A stretch of DNA of 64,000 nt from Microbacterium murale (GTDB lineage Bacteria > Actinomycetota > Actinomycetes > Actinomycetales > Microbacteriaceae), in assembly GCF_030815955.1 (NCBI RefSeq), contig NZ_JAUSXK010000001.1, forward strand, positions 2,542,001-2,606,000. The letters run 5' to 3'. Positions 16,944-24,856 of the stretch are shown here, in pieces. The notes under the pieces were generated by a model that ran no database searches, was not told where the DNA came from, and saw only the letters and a program-made list of their open reading frames with translations. Position numbers and translations under genes: made by a program. Positions within the stretch are counted from its first letter, which is position 1. Every line of letters begins with the position of its first letter.

Positions 16944-17924
16944 GTGCTCTTTACCACCGACTCACCCGTGGTCCCCGACGCCTTCGGTCTGGGAAGTTTC
17001 ACCGCGTCCGGTCAGACGTTCGTGGGTGCGATGCGGGATGGCCTCGTATACGACACCAGACCGTTTCTCGGACCAGACGCGACGATCCGCAGCCTGCTGC
17101 AGGATTGGGATGCCGCGATCGACACGCTCGTCGAGGTCGCTCCGTCGATGACGGGCGGGATCTCCGCCGATGCACTGGAGGTGCTCCCGCCGGTGCAGCC
17201 CGTCGGCCAGATCTTGTGCGCTGGCGCGAACTACCGCGTGCACGTGGAGCAGATAGTGCAGAGCACGCTCCGCAATTCGGGCGACAAGCGCAGCGACGAA
17301 GAACTGCACGCCTTCGCGCTCGAGACTGTCGAGCGACAGGCGCAGTCGGACCCGTTCATGTTCGTGGGGCTCCCATCCGCGGTCTCCGGCGCCCGCGACG
17401 ACGTCATCCTCTGGACGCCCGGCGATCAGCATGACTGGGAACTCGAGCTCGGCGTCATCCTCAAGTCGGCGGCGCATCGGATCTCGCCCGAAGAGTCGTT
17501 CGATCACATCGCGGGCTACGTGATGAGCAACGACATCACGGTTCGAGACGTCATGGCGCGCTCGAACGTGCCGCTCACGGACTTCGTCACGTCGAAGAAC
17601 CGGCCGACCTACTTCCCCACGGGGCCGATCATCCTGCCCGCCCGGTTCGTTCCTGACTATCGCCGCCTGAGGATCACGCTGAAACTCAACGGCGAAACGA
17701 TGCAGGACGAACTGGTAGAGGACATCATCCACGGTGTCGAGAAGTGCGTCAGTTACGCCTCGCACTCGACGGTTCTGTCCGCCGGAGACATGATCCTGAC
17801 GGGATCGCCTGCCGGGAATGCCGGCAAGCATGGCAATCGCTGGCTTCGGCCCGGCGACGTCATGGAGGCGAGCATCACGGGCCTGGGCACCCAGGTCACC
17901 CGCTGTGTCGCCCCGCCACGCTGA
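16944..17924 (+). CDS. Fumarylacetoacetate hydrolase family protein
   Basis: About 326 aa. After an N-terminal adaptor domain comes the FAH fold: ILCAGANYRVHVEQ, the metal-binding DWELELGVILK (Glu pair) and MSNDITVRDVM (Asp), then DLV-type loop and ILTGSPAGNAGK. Such enzymes hydrolyse or decarboxylate beta-diketo acids and ring-fission products, matching the dioxygenase next door. GTG 16944 has GAGGA four bases upstream; ATG 16926 is in frame but sits just behind the operator with no site. First gene of the island operon. Confidence 0.85.
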   Translation: MLFTTDSPVVPDAFGLGSFTASGQTFVGAMRDGLVYDTRPFLGPDATIRSLLQDWDAAIDTLVEVAPSMTGGISADALEVLPPVQPVGQILCAGANYRVHVEQIVQSTLRNSGDKRSDEELHAFALETVERQAQSDPFMFVGLPSAVSGARDDVILWTPGDQHDWELELGVILKSAAHRISPEESFDHIAGYVMSNDITVRDVMARSNVPLTDFVTSKNRPTYFPTGPIILPARFVPDYRRLRITLKLNGETMQDELVEDIIHGVEKCVSYASHSTVLSAGDMILTGSPAGNAGKHGNRWLRPGDVMEASITGLGTQVTRCVAPPR

Positions 17925-17958
17925 ATAAGACCCACCATTGACGAAGGAGTCATAAGCA

Positions 17959-18996
17959 ATGTCAGAGATCCTGCTCTCGCAGCTCGCGCACGTAGAGCTG
18001 TTCAGTCCGAAGCCCGAAGAGACCGTCGCCTGGCTGAAGGACATCTTCGGTCTGGAAGAGACCACGCGCGAAGGTCAGTCCGTCTACCTCCGTGGCTGGG
18101 CTGAGTGGCTTCACTCGAGCCTCATCGTCACTGAGGCGAAGGAGTCCGGTGTCGGCCGCATCGGCTGGCGCACGTACGGGGCCGAAGACCCCGAGACGAT
18201 CGCCAAGCGCCTTCAGGACTCCGAGGAGCACGTCGGCTGGGTGGATGACTGGACCGGTCACGGGCGCACGTACCAGTACCGCTCTGCATTCGGCCGCCAC
18301 CTTCACGAGGTGTTCTGGGACGTGGACCTCTACGAGGCGCCGGAAGACAAGAAGGACCACGCGGTCCCCAATCGTCCGCAGAAGATCCCGACCAACGGGG
18401 GGTCCGCGGTGCGGTACCTCGACCACGTCACGATGCCGAGCGCGAACATGAAGGGTGACATCGAGTTCTACAAGAAGCTCGGCGCGCGCCACACCGCCGC
18501 CACCGAGGTCGAGCCGGGTTTCTCCGTCTTCTCGACCCTCACGTGCAACGGTATCCGCTCCACCCATGACATCGCGCTCGTCCCCGACTTCAGCGGCGTG
18601 ACTGGTCGCGCCCACCACATCGCCTTCCGCGTCGACCAGCGCGTCGACGTCGAGCGCATGGCTGAGATCGCGGTCTCGCACGGCACCCCGATCGAGCTGG
18701 GCCCAGGGGTGCACGGCATCGATGAGATCACTTACCTCTACCTTCGGGAGCCAGGCGGCTTCCGGATGGAGGTCAACTCGGGCGGCTGGGTGAACAGCAT
18801 GCCGGATTGGGAGCCGAAGACGTATCAAGCAGCCGGCGGAAACCCCGGCCAGTCGATCTATCGCAACGTCGCGATGCCGGAGTCGTTCTACGAAGCCTGG
18901 CCGCTGCCCCCCAAGGAAGCTGCCGAGAAGGAGCAGGAAGCGGTCAACTCCGAGCAGCTGGCCGACTTCTTCCAGCAGAAGCCTCAGGGCGTCTGA
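17959..18996 (+). CDS. Extradiol (catechol 2,3-dioxygenase-type) VOC-fold dioxygenase
   Basis: A 345-aa two-domain vicinal-oxygen-chelate protein. Domain one covers about residues 6-115 and domain two about 150-270. The likely iron ligands are His in RYLDHVTMPS, His in RAHHIAFRVD and Glu in GFRMEVNSGG, with the supporting His/Tyr region DEITYLYLREPGG; this is the type I extradiol signature. It would open a catechol-like ring between or next to the hydroxyls. AAGGAG precedes the ATG. The C-terminal ~40 residues are charged. Its position between the hydrolase and a monooxygenase supports a ring-cleavage role; substrate unknown. Confidence 0.85.
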   Translation: MSEILLSQLAHVELFSPKPEETVAWLKDIFGLEETTREGQSVYLRGWAEWLHSSLIVTEAKESGVGRIGWRTYGAEDPETIAKRLQDSEEHVGWVDDWTGHGRTYQYRSAFGRHLHEVFWDVDLYEAPEDKKDHAVPNRPQKIPTNGGSAVRYLDHVTMPSANMKGDIEFYKKLGARHTAATEVEPGFSVFSTLTCNGIRSTHDIALVPDFSGVTGRAHHIAFRVDQRVDVERMAEIAVSHGTPIELGPGVHGIDEITYLYLREPGGFRMEVNSGGWVNSMPDWEPKTYQAAGGNPGQSIYRNVAMPESFYEAWPLPPKEAAEKEQEAVNSEQLADFFQQKPQGV

Positions 18997-19068
18997 CCCA
19001 CGGCGCGAGACCCGTGCTGCTGAAAGGTCAACCGAGATCGATGGAGATCTCAAGGAAGGAAGACGGTA

Positions 19069-20202
19069 ATGACTGCAGTGAAGAAGGTTGCGATCGCCGG
19101 CAGTGGCGTCGCCGCGATGGCGGCGGCGATTCAGCTTGCCAAGCGCGGGGTCGATGTGGAGGTCTTCGAGAAGAAACCCGACCTGACCCCGCTGGGCTCG
19201 GGTATCACATTGCAGGGAAACGCCTTGCGGGTCTTGGATCAACTCGGTGTCTGGAACGACGTGCTTGAGCAAGGATATCCGTCCGACGGCCTGGTCATCA
19301 GGGCCCCCGGACCCGGCGCTCCGGTCGTCATGTCCCTGCCGGAAGCGAAGACCGGAGGCCCGGACTATCCGGCTTCGTTGGGGATGTATCGGCCGGATCT
19401 GACCCGCATTCTTCATGCCGCCGCCGTCGCGCAGGGCGTGGTCTTTCGGTTCGACGCGGAGCTCACCGGGCTCACGGAGCAGGAAAAGCAGGTCGAGCTG
19501 ACGGTCAACGGGGAGCCGGTCGGCTCGTTCGACCTGCTGATCGGCGCCGATGGCCTCCATTCCACGGTGCGCGAACTCATCGGCATCGACGTCCGGCCCC
19601 AGCGGACCGGCATGGGCGCGTGGCGGGCTTTCGTGTCGCGACCCTCCGAGGTCGTGTCCTCTGAGGTGATCTACGGCGGACCGGTCTACATCGCCGGCTA
19701 CACGCCGACAAGCGAAGACGCGATGTACGCGTTCCTCGTCGAGCCGGCCCAGGATCGTTCTGCGCTCTCGGACGAGGAGCACGCACGCCTCATGTACGAG
19801 ACATCCCTCGCGTACGACGGGCCGTGGAATGCGATCCGGGCCGATCTGCTCAAGTCGCCGCAGGTGAATTACACGTGGTTCACGGCGCACCTCGTCCCGG
19901 ATGCCTGGAACCGGGGGCGAGTCGTGATCATCGGCGATGCGGCGCACAGCTGCCCCCCGACGATCGCGCAGGGGGCGGCCCAAGCCCTCGAGGACGCACT
20001 CGTCCTCACCGAACTCCTCGAGTCGCACGACCAGCTGGAGCAGGGCCTGTGGGATGAGTTCCACGCCCGTCGTCTGCCGCGTGCGGCCACGGTGGTCGAG
20101 TCCTCGGTGCAGGTCGGGCAGTGGCAGATCGATGGTGACCAGCACGCCGACATCGGCGGCCTCGTCTACGCGGTCGCGCAGAAGATGGCGGTACCGGCGT
20201 AA
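19069..20202 (+). CDS. FAD-dependent aromatic monooxygenase, copy 1
   Basis: A 377-aa group A flavin monooxygenase. It has GxGxxA-type VAIAGSGVAAMAAAIQLAKRG, the NAD(P)H/FAD motif LIGADGLHSTVR near residue 160 and VVIIGDAAHSCPPTIAQGAA (GD motif) near 285-304. This order and length match salicylate or 6-hydroxynicotinate hydroxylase-like enzymes that add an OH group to an aromatic acid, sometimes with decarboxylation. AAGGAAG precedes the ATG. It would supply the diol for the dioxygenase. A strong hairpin follows before the next gene. Confidence 0.85.
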   Translation: MTAVKKVAIAGSGVAAMAAAIQLAKRGVDVEVFEKKPDLTPLGSGITLQGNALRVLDQLGVWNDVLEQGYPSDGLVIRAPGPGAPVVMSLPEAKTGGPDYPASLGMYRPDLTRILHAAAVAQGVVFRFDAELTGLTEQEKQVELTVNGEPVGSFDLLIGADGLHSTVRELIGIDVRPQRTGMGAWRAFVSRPSEVVSSEVIYGGPVYIAGYTPTSEDAMYAFLVEPAQDRSALSDEEHARLMYETSLAYDGPWNAIRADLLKSPQVNYTWFTAHLVPDAWNRGRVVIIGDAAHSCPPTIAQGAAQALEDALVLTELLESHDQLEQGLWDEFHARRLPRAATVVESSVQVGQWQIDGDQHADIGGLVYAVAQKMAVPA

Positions 20203-20222
20203 GCCGCCTGAGCTCTACAAGA

Positions 20223-20258
20223 TTCGCGGGACCGGCCGGCGGCGGGCGGTCCCGCGAA
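20223..20258 (+). terminator. Hairpin inside the island gene run
   Basis: TTCGCGGGACCG and its exact complement CGGTCCCGCGAA are separated by 12 bases, in the gap between the first monooxygenase and the kinase gene. There is no T-tract. It may attenuate or separate two transcripts, or stabilise the upstream mRNA. Confidence 0.6.
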
Positions 20259-20289
20259 ACCATCCAACGGTGACCACGAGGAGATGACA

Positions 20290-21303
20290 ATGACGACAGC
20301 AGAGGCATCCGCGGGGGACGACCTTCGCGAGGTCGCGCTGGGCGCACTGCGGCACGCCGGATTGCTCCACGACGAGCACACGGTCCAACCGCTGGCTGGC
20401 GGAGTCTCGAACGACGTCCTCGTGGTGCGGACGGCGCAGAGCGCGTTCGTCGTGAAGCGGGCTCTGCCGCGGCTGCGGGTCGTGGAGGTGTGGGAAGCGT
20501 CGGCGGAGCGCTCCTACACCGAGGCCGCGGCGCTGCGGTGGGCTCACGGCGTGGCGCCCGATGCCGTACCCGGAGTCGTCGCTGTCGACCGCGAGAACAA
20601 TGTGCTCGTCATCGAACTCGCACCCGCCGGTTACGGCGACTGGAAGCAGCAGCTGCTGGCCGGTGATGTGCGGCCGGATGTCGGCACCCGGCTGGGTGCC
20701 CTCCTCGCCGACTGGCATCTCGCCTCGGCATCCGATCCCCGCGTCCTCGCGGACTTCGACGACCAGGAGACGTTCGGGCAGCTGCGCGTGCAACCGTTCT
20801 ATACGGTCGCGGCAGAGCGGAACCCCGACGCCGCACCGGTCATCGCGGAGCTCGTCGAGCGAATGGCGAGCACCCGCGTCAGCATCGTGCACGGCGACTT
20901 CTCGCCCAAGAACATCCTCGCCGAGCCGCTCGTCGGCGGCGGCCTGTGGGTGATCGACTGGGAGGTCGCGCACGTCGGCGACCCGACCTTCGACGTCGCG
21001 TTCCTCCTGCATCATCTGATCTGCAAGATCATCGCCCGGCCCGACCGCCGAGACGAACTCATCGCCACGGCAGAGAACTTCCTGCAGACCTACTCCGACC
21101 GCACGCGGGCGTCGCTCGGCGCCCCGGACGGCCGGCACCTGCTCGCACACACAGGAGTGCTCGTGCTGGCGAGGGTCGACGGCAAGTCGCCGGTCGACTA
21201 TTTTTCAACGGCGCAGCGCGATGAGGCTCGTGCGCTCGCGCTCAAAATGCTGCGCGAGACCCCCACCGGACTCGCTGAACTCTGGAGGATGACGAATGTC
21301 TGA
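20290..21303 (+). CDS. Phosphotransferase of the APH/choline-kinase superfamily
   Basis: About 337 aa with a kinase fold. LAGGVSNDVLVVR forms the ATP loop, FVVKRALPRL the lysine strand, IVHGDFSPKNILAE (catalytic Asp and Asn) and VIDWEVAHVGDPTFDVAF (metal Asp) the catalytic region. Members phosphorylate small hydroxylated molecules. ATG 20290 is six bases after GAGGAG; ATG 20284 abuts the site. Its end overlaps the enolase-like gene by eight bases, so kinase and enolase-like protein are made together. That pairing suggests the kinase prepares a phosphorylated hydroxy acid for elimination (inference). Confidence 0.8.
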   Translation: MTTAEASAGDDLREVALGALRHAGLLHDEHTVQPLAGGVSNDVLVVRTAQSAFVVKRALPRLRVVEVWEASAERSYTEAAALRWAHGVAPDAVPGVVAVDRENNVLVIELAPAGYGDWKQQLLAGDVRPDVGTRLGALLADWHLASASDPRVLADFDDQETFGQLRVQPFYTVAAERNPDAAPVIAELVERMASTRVSIVHGDFSPKNILAEPLVGGGLWVIDWEVAHVGDPTFDVAFLLHHLICKIIARPDRRDELIATAENFLQTYSDRTRASLGAPDGRHLLAHTGVLVLARVDGKSPVDYFSTAQRDEARALALKMLRETPTGLAELWRMTNV

Positions 21304-22580
21304 CCCGATCGAGACGATCACGGCGTTCGAGGCGCTGGACTCGCGGGGCCGTCCCACAGTGGGCTGCACCGTCGTGACCCGAGGAGGTGCCCGCGGTCGT
21401 GCCATCGTCCCTTCCGGCGCCTCGACCGGGTCTCATGAGGCGCGGGAGCTGCGTGACGGTGGCGAGCGTTACGGCGGGTACGGGGTGCGGCGAGCGGTCG
21501 CCAACGTCGAGGGCGAGCTGCTCCGGGCAGTGCGCGGGATCGACGTGACCGACCAGGAAGCCGTCGATCGCGCGCTGCGGAAGGCTGACGGCACCCAGGA
21601 CGGCGGACGGCTCGGCGCCAACGCGATCCTCGCGATCTCCGTCGCCACCGCTCAGGCAGCCGCGGCGGGCCGCGGTCTCCCGCTCTACGCCGCGGTCGGC
21701 GATGGCCCTCGGACGCTCCCGATGCCGATGATCAACATCATCTCAGGCGGTGCGCATGCCGCCCGTGCCCTCGACGTGCAGGATTTCCTGGTTGTGCCGG
21801 TCGGCGCCACGACGTTCGCCGAGGCCATCGAGACCGTCGCCCGTGTGCGCGCGGCAACGGGCGAAGTGCTGCGCGATCGCGGCGCGACGTGGGCGCTCGT
21901 CGCCGACGAAGGCGGCTACGGCCCGCAGCTGTCGTCGAACCGTGAAGCGCTGGAAGTGCTCTCGGTCGCATTCGAACGCGCCGGCCTCATCCCGGGCGAT
22001 GACATCGCCATCGCCATCGATGTGGCCGCGACGCAGTTCCACTCCCCGTCCGAAGGCACCTACGTCTGGGAGACCGAGAATCGCCGGATGCAGGCCGACG
22101 AGCTCGTCGAGGAACTTGCAGCCTGGTCGGCCGACTTCCCGATCGTCTCCATCGAGGACGCGCTGGCTGAAGACGACTGGGACGGCTGGCGCACGGCAAC
22201 GGACCGCCTCGGCGGCATCCAACTGCTCGGCGACGATCTCTTCGTGACGTCGCCTGACCGGCTCCGCCGAGGAATCGACGACGCAGTGGCAAACGCCGTG
22301 CTCGTGAAGCCCAACCAGATCGGCACCCTGAGCGAGGCCCGCGAGGTCGTCGAGATCGCGCACGTCGCCGGCTACGCCACGGTGCTCTCGGCGCGCTCCG
22401 GGGAGACCGAGGACCACTGGCTGGCCGACCTGGCCATCGGATGGAACACCGGTCAGCTCAAGATCGGGTCGACGATGCGCTCCGAGCGTACGGCGAAAAT
22501 GGAACCGAGTGCTCGAGATCGAGCGCGAACTCGGCGACGACATCGCGCTGGCCCATCCAAGATTCGGGAGAGGGTCCTGA
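21296..22580 (+). pseudogene. Divergent enolase-like protein, frameshifted near its C-terminus
   Basis: 401 residues of enolase sequence: DSRGRPTVG, PSGASTGSHEA, IISGGAHA, ADEGGYGP, AIDVAATQF, SIEDALAEDDW, LLGDDLFVTS, LVKPNQIGT (Lys338) and GQLKIGS (Lys389). Two key spots differ from housekeeping enolase: the QEF glutamate is QDF (Asp163) and the His of SHRSGETED is Ala366 (SARSGETED). At 22496-22499 an AAAA run shifts the frame; with one A fewer the text continues WNRVLEIERELGDDIALAHP and stops at 22578-22580, two bases before the next gene. As read, the frame runs into nonsense to 22852. So this is either a lesion or a base error. Probably a neofunctionalised enolase, not the glycolytic one. 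Confidence 0.78.
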
Positions 22581-22581
22581 C

Positions 22582-23571
22582 ATGGCGACAATCGTCATCA
22601 CGGACATCGCGTGGCCGAGTGCCGCGATCGAGACCGAACTGGCGCACGCCGCCGGCCATGAGATCCTCCTGGCGGAGTCCGACGAACATCTGCTCACTCT
22701 CGCCCCGCAGGCGGATGCCATCCTCACCTGTTTCCGTCGCGTCACCGCGCCGGTCCTCGATGCCGCCGAGCGCTGCCTCACGGTCGCGCGCTACGGGGTG
22801 GGCGTCGACAACATCGATGTCGACTGCGCGACCGATCTCGGCATCCTCGTGAGTAACGTGCCGGAGTTCTGCACTGAGGAGGTCGCCGACCATGCTCTCG
22901 CTCTCGCTCTCGCGACGCTGCGCAACCTCATCCCCGCGACCGATGCGATACGCAGCGGGGGCTGGACGCCCGAGGCTGCGCACCCCTCACGACGCCTGCG
23001 CGGCCTCGTGTTCGGTGTGGTGGGTTTCGGCTCGACCGGCCGGGCTGTGGCCGAGCGCGCCGCTGCCTTCGGATTCGAGGTGGTGGTCTCATCTCGCGCG
23101 CTCGCGGCCGATCCCAGCGCCGCGCCGCCATCGGTGACCCGCGTGGTCGAGCGCGATGAACTGTTCGGTCTCGCAGACGTCGTGTCGCTTCACGTTCCGC
23201 TCAACGCCGAGACACGTTACCTGGTCAGCGCCCGCGAGCTCGGGATGATGAAGGACGGCACCCTGCTCATCAATGTCGGTCGGGGCGGCCTGGTCGACAC
23301 CGAGGCATTGCGGCCCGAGCTCGACCGCGGCCGGCTACGGGCAGCGCTCGACGTCATCGACCCCGAGCCACTCCCTGCTGACCACTGGCTCCGCTCAAGC
23401 CCGGCGGCGCTCATCACGCCCCACGTCGCGTTCGCCTCGGACGGCTCCCTCATCGAGCTCGCCACGAAAGCGATGTCCAACGTCCTCGCTGTCCTCGCGG
23501 GCGGGTGCCCGCCGTCCATCGTGAATCCGGACGTCCTCACGTCGCATGTCCTTCGATCCATCCCGCAGTAA
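22582..23571 (+). CDS. D-2-hydroxyacid dehydrogenase, NAD(P)-dependent
   Basis: A 329-aa D-isomer 2-hydroxyacid dehydrogenase. The NAD-binding motif is GVVGFGSTGRAVAERA near residues 148-163. Catalytic residues are Arg in INVGRGGLVDT, Glu in DVIDPEPLP and His in LITPHVAFASD. RYGVGVDNIDVDCATDLGI is the usual substrate-domain segment. It reduces 2-keto acids such as hydroxypyruvate to D-2-hydroxy acids. The ATG lies two bases after the restored enolase stop, so the kinase, enolase-like and dehydrogenase genes form a tight unit. Confidence 0.87.
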   Translation: MATIVITDIAWPSAAIETELAHAAGHEILLAESDEHLLTLAPQADAILTCFRRVTAPVLDAAERCLTVARYGVGVDNIDVDCATDLGILVSNVPEFCTEEVADHALALALATLRNLIPATDAIRSGGWTPEAAHPSRRLRGLVFGVVGFGSTGRAVAERAAAFGFEVVVSSRALAADPSAAPPSVTRVVERDELFGLADVVSLHVPLNAETRYLVSARELGMMKDGTLLINVGRGGLVDTEALRPELDRGRLRAALDVIDPEPLPADHWLRSSPAALITPHVAFASDGSLIELATKAMSNVLAVLAGGCPPSIVNPDVLTSHVLRSIPQ

Positions 23572-23608
23572 CCACCACTCCGCACTCGACGAAGAGAGCA
23601 GGTCACTC

Positions 23609-24856
23609 ATGAGCACCACCCGCACCGAACCAGAAGCCGTCGCGGTCATCGGCGCCGGTCCAGCCGGCATCGCGACCGCCCTGGCCCTGCACGCCGTGGG
23701 CATCCCCGTGAAACTGTACGAGCGCTACGCGGAACCGAGTCCGGCCGGCAACATCGTGAACCTCTGGCCACCCGCAGTCCAGGCGCTCGAGCACATCGGC
23801 GTGGACGTCGAGGACATCGGCGCGTTCTGCGAGACGGAGTTCCGCAACTCCCGAGACAAGGTACGCGCGCGCGTGAAGTTCCCGCAGTCGGTCGTCGACA
23901 AGTACGGCAACGGCGGCTTCATCGGCCTCACCCGCCCCGACCTCTACGAGCGCATGGTCGATGCGCTCCCGCCAGGAATCTTCGTCGGAAACAAGCAGGT
24001 CGCCGGCCTCGAGGACGAGGGCGATCACGTCGTGGTCCGTTTCCAGGACGATACGAGTATCACGACGCCCCTTGTCGTGGGCGCCGACGGGATCAACTCG
24101 GTCGTCCGCGAGACGGTCTGGGGACTTCCGCCGATCCGCGAGCACAATCTGCACGTCATCGGCGGCTTCACCTTCGACCTGCCTGCCGCCGTCAACCCGC
24201 GAGAGGCGATCCTCCGCCACTCCCGCACGGTGCAGGCGAGCCACACCGGCATCCGCAGCAAAGGCCGCGACGGCGCTGAATGGTGGGTGCTTCAGGCATG
24301 GGACCCGCAGAATCCCGCCCCGGTCGATCTCAAGGCGCACGCACTGTTCCTCGCGAAGGAGTTCCCCCCTGAGGTGGCGGAGCTCATCGCGAACACGTCC
24401 GAAGAGCACATCTTCCGGTGGCCGATCCGGGACCGCGGTGACGTGCCGAAGGTCTGGAGCAAGGGACGGGTCACCTTCGCCGGTGACGCCGTGCACGCGA
24501 CCAGCCCGTACGCCGCGTACGGAGCCGGCATGTCGATCGTCGACGGCTACTTCCTAGGACAGACGCTCAACGGCGTCGACCTGGGCGATTCGGCCGCCCT
24601 CAAGAAGACGCTCGCGCGCTACGAGGAACTGCGGGTGGAGCACACCGCTGCTCAGGTGAAGCAGGCGTACATGCTGGGGCGCAACTTCCACCACGTCCCG
24701 ACACTCATGCGACCCCTGCGCGATGCCATCTTCGACCACACCAAGTTCCTGCAGAAGATGGTCGGCGACTCCAACCCGGCCGAGATCAGCGCGCAGCTCG
24801 ACATCATGGGCTCTGACCTCCACACGCCCGCTGCGGTCGCCCGCGCGGCACGTTAG
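23609..24856 (+). CDS. FAD-dependent aromatic monooxygenase, copy 2
   Basis: A 415-aa group A flavin monooxygenase only distantly like copy 1. It shows VAVIGAGPAGIATALALHAVG, VVGADGINSVVRE and VTFAGDAVHATSPYAAYGAGMSIVDG, plus an extended C-terminal helical region (HVPTLMRPLRDAIFDHTKFL). The ATG at 23609 has GAGAG upstream. Last gene of the island; its stop overlaps the convergent HAD gene by four bases and lies two bases before the right direct repeat. It may act on a different hydroxylation step than copy 1. Confidence 0.85.
   Translation: MSTTRTEPEAVAVIGAGPAGIATALALHAVGIPVKLYERYAEPSPAGNIVNLWPPAVQALEHIGVDVEDIGAFCETEFRNSRDKVRARVKFPQSVVDKYGNGGFIGLTRPDLYERMVDALPPGIFVGNKQVAGLEDEGDHVVVRFQDDTSITTPLVVGADGINSVVRETVWGLPPIREHNLHVIGGFTFDLPAAVNPREAILRHSRTVQASHTGIRSKGRDGAEWWVLQAWDPQNPAPVDLKAHALFLAKEFPPEVAELIANTSEEHIFRWPIRDRGDVPKVWSKGRVTFAGDAVHATSPYAAYGAGMSIVDGYFLGQTLNGVDLGDSAALKKTLARYEELRVEHTAAQVKQAYMLGRNFHHVPTLMRPLRDAIFDHTKFLQKMVGDSNPAEISAQLDIMGSDLHTPAAVARAAR

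Noticed and set aside
16178..24856. Search for an integrase or transposase inside the tRNA-Arg island
   Set aside because: All frames are assigned to catabolic genes or the TetR; no recombinase motif was seen, so none is annotated.
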